From Basidiobolus meristosporus CBS 931.73 (Eukaryota > Basidiobolomycota > Basidiobolomycetes > Basidiobolales > Basidiobolaceae): a stretch of 64,000 nt of DNA. The stretch covers positions 1 through 64,000 of the forward strand of contig MCFE01000462.1 of NCBI GenBank assembly GCA_002104905.1, given 5' to 3'. Below are positions 58,393 through 64,000 of the stretch, in pieces. The notes under the pieces are model-generated. The model ran no database searches. It saw nothing but the letters and a program-made list of their open reading frames with translations, and was not told the origin of the DNA. Position 1 is the stretch's first letter. Every line of letters starts with the position of its first letter. A program made the translations under genes and the position numbers.

Positions 58393-60945
58393 TTACTTTC
58401 TAAGATCTTTCACTCTGACGGCGACTGCGTTTCGGTGGGCCTCTAAGCCTTCGATTTCGGCCAATCTCATGACCGAGTCGGCAAGACGGTCCAGGCCATC
58501 ACTGGTCAGCTGTTGGCTGGTGATGTACTTCAGGAAAGTGTCGGTGTTGACGCCCGAATACATTCTGGAGTATCCGTATGTGGGAAGAGTGTGGTTTGTT
58601 CCGGAGGCGTAATCACCACAGCTCTCTGGTGACCATGGGCCGACGAAGACGGAGCCAGCATTGTCGACCTGGTCGACGTACTTCTCGGCCTCCTCAAGGT
58701 GAAGAATAAGATGCTCAGGTGCGTAATCGTTGGAGAAGCTCATGGCCTCCTCCATGGTGTTCACATGGAGGGCATAGCTCTTGGGGATGGACTGGCGGAC
58801 GATGTCCACTCTGGGCAATCTGCTGGCTTGGCTATGGACCTCATCCTCAATCGCCTTGAACTTCTCTTCAGTGAGGTTCACCGCGACCAGCACAACCTGA
58901 CTGTCAACTCCATGCTCCGCTTGGGACAGCAGATCGGAGGCGACATAGCTGGGTGTGCATGTGGAATCAGCGATCACCAAGAGCTCAGATGGCCCGGCGG
59001 GCATATCGATGGATGTCATTGCTGAGCTGTCGTTCTGAACAATCATCTTGGCCGCGGTGACGTATTGGTTGCCAGGTCCACAGATCTTGTCAACCTTGGG
59101 GACTGATTCGGTACCGTAGGCCATAGCAGCGACTGCCTGAGCTCCACCAGCACAGACCACCATGGATGCACCAACCTTGTCAGCAACGTACAATACCTCG
59201 GGTACGACGGTGCCATCCTTTCTAGGAGGACTGGCGATAACGATCTCCTTGCACCCGGCGACCTTGGCTGGGATGCCTAACATGAGAGTGGTGGAGGGCA
59301 ACACAGCGGTGCCACCGGGAACGTACAAGCCCACCCGTTCAATGGGTCTGCTGAATCGGGAGCAGGTGACTCCGGGCATGGTCTCCACCACCAGGGTGCT
59401 ACGATCGTATTGCGCATCGTGGAATTTGTAGATGTTCTCGTAAGCTTGGTCGATGGCTGCCTTGGTTTGCTCGTCGATCTGCATCAACTCCTTGGGGAAT
59501 GGCGCTTTGACAACAGGGTTGCTCAACTTGACTCCATCGAACTTCTCGGTGAAGTGGAGGATGCCTTGGTCGCCCTTGGCCCGGACCTCTTGCAAGATGG
59601 GCTGGACGCGAGCGATGATCTCCTCGGATTTGATGATGGGTCTGAGCAACAAAGACTTGCGTGTTTCTTCGTCGATTTCCGCGTTGGAGTGGACCCGCAT
59701 CTGAATTCTGTCCCCGGGTTGTGGGGCTGCGGGGCTGGAGGCTGCTTCCTCTGACTTCTTGGTCTCGGGCTCGGCCTTCTTCACCTCGTATTGGGGCTTG
59801 GCGTTTCCGGGTCTTCTGGTGATCTTCTTGGATCTCTTGTTCAGATGTCTTTCTACGTCGGACAAGGTGACTCCGTTGGCCACGCACTTGGTAAGTGCGA
59901 AGTAGATCAGATCAGCAGCCTCCCAGGCGATCTCCTCGCGGTCGGTGGCGTCGCACAATTCGTGGGCCTCCTCGATGATCTTGGAGTGCAGGAGGTTGGA
60001 CTCATTGAAAAGGCGCGCGGTGTACGAGCCTTGAGGAGCGGACTCCTTGCGTTGGGTCAAGGTGGAGTACAACGCGGTGATGCCGTCGTCTACGCCGAAG
60101 CAGGTGCGGGTGTTCAGGTGGCAGAATCCGGATCCGTTTTGACGGACGGTGAAGCGTAAGGCGTCGCGATCGCAGTCGGTATCGATCTTCACCAACTCCT
60201 GGGTTGCTCCAGAGCTGGCTCCCTTGTACCAGAGGCCACGCTTTCTCGACTGGTAGACACCGGTGCCAGTCTTGATGGATTCGTTAAGACTCTCGACTGA
60301 GGAGTATACCAAACCCAGGCACACGCCTTGTTCGTCGACCACAATGGTGGTGAATAGACCATCCGGGCGATCGGATACCAGGGTGGCGCTCAGGGCCTTT
60401 CCAACCTTGTCCGAGTCGAAGGTGAGTTGGCTGACTGGGACGCTGACGTCCATGTTTTTGGCGCTCAACTTTTCGAGCACTGCTTGGACTGGCTCCACAC
60501 CGTCAACCACGATGCGTACCGCACCGCCATCGCGTAACAGAGTAGCCTCGGTCGAGAGCGACTCCAGGGCAGCGAGGGCTTGCTCAGTTGGGTTCTCTAG
60601 CTCCAGTACGATGACTGATACTTGGCTGGCATACTTCTCTACCCTAGCCACCAGATCGGTGGCCTCGTTGACAGATAATACGACGCCAAGTCGGCTTTGA
60701 GGGAACTCGAATAGCTCGGGAACAAGGCTCGCCTCCTCGAACAGGACTTTGGACGCACCAGCATCTAGAAGCTTCAAGGTAGCCTCCACAACATCGTCTA
60801 TTCCGTCCAGCTTCACCCAGCTGGCACCTTCGGGCAAAGCGGAGTCTGCTGACTTCACGCCGGTCAGGTACTTCTCGGGGAAGACCGAGAGACGGGAGTA
60901 GGTCTCAGAGTTGATGTCTGAGGAGATATATTTGGGTATCAACAT
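58393..60945 (-). CDS. HIS4: trifunctional histidine biosynthesis protein HIS4
   Basis: Intronless, 850 aa, close to yeast His4. Three enzyme modules in order: phosphoribosyl-AMP cyclohydrolase (around residues 220-310, with RKRGLWYKGA and SGFCHLNTRTC); phosphoribosyl-ATP pyrophosphohydrolase (about 310-400, with EEAHELCDATDREEIAWEAADLIYF); and histidinol dehydrogenase (about 420-850, with VPGGTAVLPST, DMPAGPSELLVIAD, QAEHGVDSQV and the C-terminal AGSVFVGPWSPESCGDYASG). It catalyses steps 2, 3 and 9-10 of histidine synthesis in the cytosol. It converges with the RNR gene; the two stops are about 180 bp apart. Confidence 0.98.
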   Translation of the reverse strand: MLIPKYISSDINSETYSRLSVFPEKYLTGVKSADSALPEGASWVKLDGIDDVVEATLKLLDAGASKVLFEEASLVPELFEFPQSRLGVVLSVNEATDLVARVEKYASQVSVIVLELENPTEQALAALESLSTEATLLRDGGAVRIVVDGVEPVQAVLEKLSAKNMDVSVPVSQLTFDSDKVGKALSATLVSDRPDGLFTTIVVDEQGVCLGLVYSSVESLNESIKTGTGVYQSRKRGLWYKGASSGATQELVKIDTDCDRDALRFTVRQNGSGFCHLNTRTCFGVDDGITALYSTLTQRKESAPQGSYTARLFNESNLLHSKIIEEAHELCDATDREEIAWEAADLIYFALTKCVANGVTLSDVERHLNKRSKKITRRPGNAKPQYEVKKAEPETKKSEEAASSPAAPQPGDRIQMRVHSNAEIDEETRKSLLLRPIIKSEEIIARVQPILQEVRAKGDQGILHFTEKFDGVKLSNPVVKAPFPKELMQIDEQTKAAIDQAYENIYKFHDAQYDRSTLVVETMPGVTCSRFSRPIERVGLYVPGGTAVLPSTTLMLGIPAKVAGCKEIVIASPPRKDGTVVPEVLYVADKVGASMVVCAGGAQAVAAMAYGTESVPKVDKICGPGNQYVTAAKMIVQNDSSAMTSIDMPAGPSELLVIADSTCTPSYVASDLLSQAEHGVDSQVVLVAVNLTEEKFKAIEDEVHSQASRLPRVDIVRQSIPKSYALHVNTMEEAMSFSNDYAPEHLILHLEEAEKYVDQVDNAGSVFVGPWSPESCGDYASGTNHTLPTYGYSRMYSGVNTDTFLKYITSQQLTSDGLDRLADSVMRLAEIEGLEAHRNAVAVRVKDLRK

Positions 60946-61452
60946 TCTCTACAGAGAAGTGGGTAGTCGGAGGGAAGGGAGTTGGGTGTAGTCAGGGATG
61001 AAGGCGGCTGAAGAGCTTCGAAAAAATCGATGGATCTTGTGTTCACTTGAAAATATATATCCCGCATTCATTCGTCTCATTCGCACCCATTCGCACCCAT
61101 TCGCACTCCTGGCTGATATCTCCTCAATATGGATCCTTCGAAATTTGATAAGATTCATGGTCAAGGTGGACCGTATTGGGGAATGTTTCGTTGGTGCTAC
61201 TGCCTAATCAGGCTTGGGGATGAGTTGGGATGAGCAATCATGAGACACCCCCGATTCGGGACATCTCGGGGTATTCCATACAGATCTCATTGGGCTCAAC
61301 TCCATTCGACTACCACATCCCGATCCAGGGAATTTCTACCGGGAAACAAGGTTTGCTTTCGTGCACATCCTGGTTGGCGTGCCATGGTGAATGAACTCCA
61401 ATTGCTGCTTAGATCACAGTTTATTCGTAGAGATTGATTAAATATTGTACAT
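60946..61452. other. HIS4 upstream region
   Basis: Contains a TA-rich element near 61051-61060 and the 10-bp tandem repeat listed separately. No gene seen. I did not find a convincing Gcn4-type TGACTC site. Confidence 0.4.
61069..61107. repeat. 10-bp tandem repeat upstream of HIS4
   Basis: The unit 'cattcgcacc' occurs at 61078-61087 and 61088-61097, with near copies on both sides. It lies about 130-160 bp upstream of the HIS4 start. Confidence 0.7.
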
Positions 61453-62817
61453 CTAATTAGTGGTTTGCTTGCGGAATTTGCCTCGCGATTGCTTGAAGGG
61501 TTGCCTGCGGCCCTCCTGCTGGGAAGCTGGGTGGTTCCCCGGTTTTCTTTTCTTGAATGGTTGGCCGGCGTGGGGCTCGTTGGGATTCCGAGGGCGCTTC
61601 TGAAATTTCTTGCCTGGTGCTTTGTGGCCAAAGGCTTTTTTGGGGTTGGCTCCGGTCTGCGATTCCTGGCCTTGCTCCTGGTCCTTGTTCTGGTCCTCAT
61701 CCTCATCCTGGCCCTGTTCCTGCTCCTTCTTCAGTTGCTCCTCACGGAGTTTCTTCTTCTCCTTGCGCTCGATGAACTTAGCGTCGAAGCGCTCTCCGTC
61801 AAGGATACGCAGCGTGGGTATCATCTTCAAGATCTAGTAACATACCACGAGATTACTTCTATGCTATCAAACCCTCCTGGGAGCACGGACCACTCACCTT
61901 CTCGCGATACCCATCCTTGCTGCACAGCGAATTGCCCTTGAGGTTGAGGTTTGTAAGATGCAGGAGAGAGCCGAGAATAGTAACATCGCTGTGAACGCAG
62001 GACGTTAGTTATGCGGGGATTAGTAGAATCCGATAGAGGCGGCCGTACCTCCACTCCTTGATAAGGTTGCTCCCCAAGTCCAAAATGGTCAACGAGCTGC
62101 AGCCGCGTAGCGATTCGGGGATGGCGGTGATTTTGTTATCGTTCAGACGAAGCTCCTTCAGCTCCGGATTCAGGGAGAAATCCGGCACCGAACGGAGTTC
62201 GTTATGGGCCGCCGAGAATTTGGTCAGTTTCGCCAGGGTGGGGAAGCTTGGCAACTCCTCCAACTTGTTGTGCGACAAAACTAGCGACATAAGGTTGGTC
62301 AGCTCTGGGGGGGGTGGGGTTCGTTCTTGTGGTGATGAAGGGTACCTATGGTGTTCAATTCGTGCAGTCCTCCGATGTTCTCCACACGTTTGATGGAGTT
62401 GTGGTTTAGAATCAACGCTTTCAAGGATACCAAGCTGGTAACGTGTTGTGAGATGCGATTGATCTTGTTGTGACTGAGATTAAGCACTAGCAAAAAAAAC
62501 GCTTGAGTCCCTCAGAACCAAAAAAACCTCCCCTCCACTGCCCACTTACCCGAAAGCTTCTTCAGTCTCTCCAAACCCTCGAAACTCTCCAACTGATTCC
62601 CGGAGAGATTCAGCCAGGTAAGCTCCGAATTGTACTGGATTCCGGAGAGGGCGTTCGCCGCTTTGATGGTGTTTTGGGAGAGGTTCAGCTTTCTTAAACC
62701 GACGCAACACGAGATATCCTCGATGTGGTTGACCTCCTTCTTGGAGAAATCCAATACCTGAACCTCGGGGAGTGGTGTGTTCACTACGTCCGAAATGACC
62801 AGAGGAGTTAACTTCAT
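61453..62817 (-). CDS. leucine-rich repeat protein with a basic tail
   Basis: Five exons: 62817..62550, 62486..62346, 62304..62049, 61988..61898, 61833..61453 (378 aa, phases consistent). It has about nine LRR units with the LxxLxLxxNxI pattern, e.g. GLRKLNLSQNTI, LTWLNLSGNQL, MSLVLSHNKLEEL, ELKLRLNDNKI-like and LTNLNLKGNSL. The last repeat flows into a cap motif, IPTLRILDGERF. The final ~95 residues are Lys/Glu/Gln- and then Arg/Lys-rich, suggesting a nuclear or nucleolar RNA- or protein-binding tail. It resembles SDS22/LRR-cap-type proteins, but I cannot name an orthologue. Confidence 0.82.
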
Positions 62818-63112
62818 GGTTGCGATACGTCTAGATTACGCCAACGGTGATGGTAACGTGGTTGTAACGATTGTGACATCCACCTTTTGATCCCAAAAAA
62901 AAAAAGAAATATTCCGTTTTTTGCTGTCCCTCATCCCTCCCGTCACGTGATGTCCGGGCGCGAATCATCACAATGTTAGAAGCTTTCATATTGATCAGGC
63001 CAGCTGAAATTCGGCCGTTTCAGAGCAAGATATATCATTCTAAACATGTGTTTCATTCCCCCGGGTATTAAAAGAGACCCAGCGAGCCAAGCCCCCCTTG
63101 CATCCGGCGAAC
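62818..63112. other. divergent promoter region of the LRR gene and serpin copy 2
   Basis: About 295 bp with an A11 run near 62896 and a TATTAAAA element at 63066-63073, about 45 bp upstream of the serpin ATG. Confidence 0.4.
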
Positions 63113-64000
63113 ATGGTGGTTAACGCAACGATAGGTGCTCTGGTGTCCTCCGTAGGAAGAAACCTGGCTGATTCGCTTACACACGGCGTCAGCCCCACCG
63201 CGAATGTGCTGTTCTCCCCGTTGTCCATATTTGCCGCGCTCTTCATGCTCCTGTTTGGCACTGCCGAGAGAAGCCAGAGCCAGTCAGAGCTTCTAAGCTT
63301 CTTCGGCTCCCCGGATACCCACAGCAGCTCGCTCCCTAACCTGGCTGAGTCCTTCCATAACTTCTTCCAGCCGTTGATGGGTGACCACGAGGGTGTCGGG
63401 CCATCCGAGGACCACAACGCCACCTTCCTGCTGGCCAACTCGCTGTGGGGAGAAGCATTCAAGCAAAGCTACGTTGACCTGAACAGGGAGAAACTCTTTG
63501 CCTCTGTATTCTCACAGACTCCCACCGCGACGAAGGTGAATCAATGGGTGGCGAAGAACACTAAGAACCATATCACTGGGATCCTTCCACCAGGATTTCG
63601 TCTGGATCCACAAAGCCTGTTGCTTGTGAACACAGTCTTCTTCCATGGGATGTGGAAGAATGAGTTCAAGGCCAGTCGAACCACCTCGGAGGAGTTCCAG
63701 GTGCTGTCGGGAGCACCGATCAAGGTGAAGATGATGAACTCATTCCGGGAGAGGTGGGCCTATTCGGAGAGCGAGAAGTACCAGGTGCTGGATATGCCGT
63801 ACACCGACGACCGGTTCGTGGCAACCGTAGTGCTACCAAGGGAGGTGCAATCCTTCGCCAGTTTCATCCACGGTCTCAGCGAGGAGGATTGGGCCGATAT
63901 TCTCAATGGGAACAGATACAAACAGCAGGTGAACCTCCACCTACCGAAGTTCGACCTTGAGCAGGAGCTGAATCTCAACCAGGCGCTGCAGAAGGGAGGG
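63109..64000 (+). repeat. direct duplication, unit 2 (serpin)
   Basis: Partner of 53211-54102, in the same orientation about 9.9 kb away. The right-hand end is beyond the window. Confidence 0.95.
63113..64000 (+). CDS. serpin, copy 2 (truncated by the window end)
   Basis: Open from the ATG at 63113 to the window edge, 296 codons, with no stop. It covers the serpin body (NVLFSPLSIFAAL, VNTVFFHGMWKNEF, YQVLDMPYTDDRF) up to LNLNQALQKGG. The reactive-centre loop is outside the window. It is about 99% identical to copy 1 for the first ~740 bp and clearly different over about 63865-63955 (GLSEEDWADILNGNRY against SLSEEDWTDILEGDRY in copy 1). No signal peptide, as in copy 1. Confidence 0.9.
   Translation, partial: MVVNATIGALVSSVGRNLADSLTHGVSPTANVLFSPLSIFAALFMLLFGTAERSQSQSELLSFFGSPDTHSSSLPNLAESFHNFFQPLMGDHEGVGPSEDHNATFLLANSLWGEAFKQSYVDLNREKLFASVFSQTPTATKVNQWVAKNTKNHITGILPPGFRLDPQSLLLVNTVFFHGMWKNEFKASRTTSEEFQVLSGAPIKVKMMNSFRERWAYSESEKYQVLDMPYTDDRFVATVVLPREVQSFASFIHGLSEEDWADILNGNRYKQQVNLHLPKFDLEQELNLNQALQKGG

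Noticed and set aside
59410-60700. Several plus-strand ORFs of 80-145 codons
   Set aside because: All are antisense to HIS4, whose GC-rich third positions keep the complementary strand open.
1-64000. CRISPR arrays, tRNA/rRNA genes, transposons
   Set aside because: I scanned for regularly spaced repeats, tRNA-like T-arm motifs and transposase or reverse-transcriptase motifs and found none that hold up. Short tRNAs could still be missed by eye.

Overview
The window is eukaryotic nuclear DNA and almost certainly fungal. Nearly every gene is split by short GT-AG introns (about 45-75 nt). When these introns are removed, the reading phases join cleanly in the genes I rebuilt. The gene set is fungal: RIM15-type kinase, SLD3/Treslin, fungal Sec5, MRP51, trifunctional HIS4, SNT1/NCoR-type corepressors, RhoGDI, PKA regulatory subunit, proteinase-K-like subtilase. 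A cobalamin-dependent class II ribonucleotide reductase and a serpin pair are unusual for Dikarya and point to an early-diverging lineage (inference; Zoopagomycota/Entomophthoromycotina-like is only a guess).

Layout. 0.3-6 kb: a small secreted cysteine-rich protein, an aquaporin-like channel, an unresolved small membrane-protein gene, and a secreted subtilisin. 6.5-11.1 kb (minus): 15-exon SEC5 and an unresolved coiled-coil gene. 11.3-29.2 kb (minus): two tandem SNT1/NCoR-like SANT corepressors, one very large and one shorter, with the mitochondrial ribosomal protein uS11m on the plus strand between them. 29.9-36.5 kb: ERD2 (minus), then SLD3/Treslin-like and RhoGDI (plus). 37-47.5 kb: PKA regulatory subunit (plus), MRP51 (minus) and RIM15 (minus), so PKA and its classical downstream target Rim15 lie close together. 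48.3-52.3 kb (plus): an At4g15545-like coiled-coil protein and a mitochondrial PDK/BCKDK-type kinase. 52.5-64 kb: small secreted protein (minus), serpin copy 1 (plus), a 62-aa protein (plus), class II RNR (plus, 15 exons), HIS4 (minus, convergent with RNR), an LRR protein (minus), and serpin copy 2, cut off by the window end.

Four conserved genes (both SNT1-like genes, the PDK-type kinase and serpin copy 1) each carry an apparent single-base frame break. Because conserved protein sequence resumes right after each break, assembly errors are as likely as real gene decay.

The most notable items are the intron-rich, possibly mitochondrially targeted B12-dependent RNR, the very recent serpin duplication whose homology begins at the start codon, and the SNT1-like tandem paralogues that keep matching intron positions.
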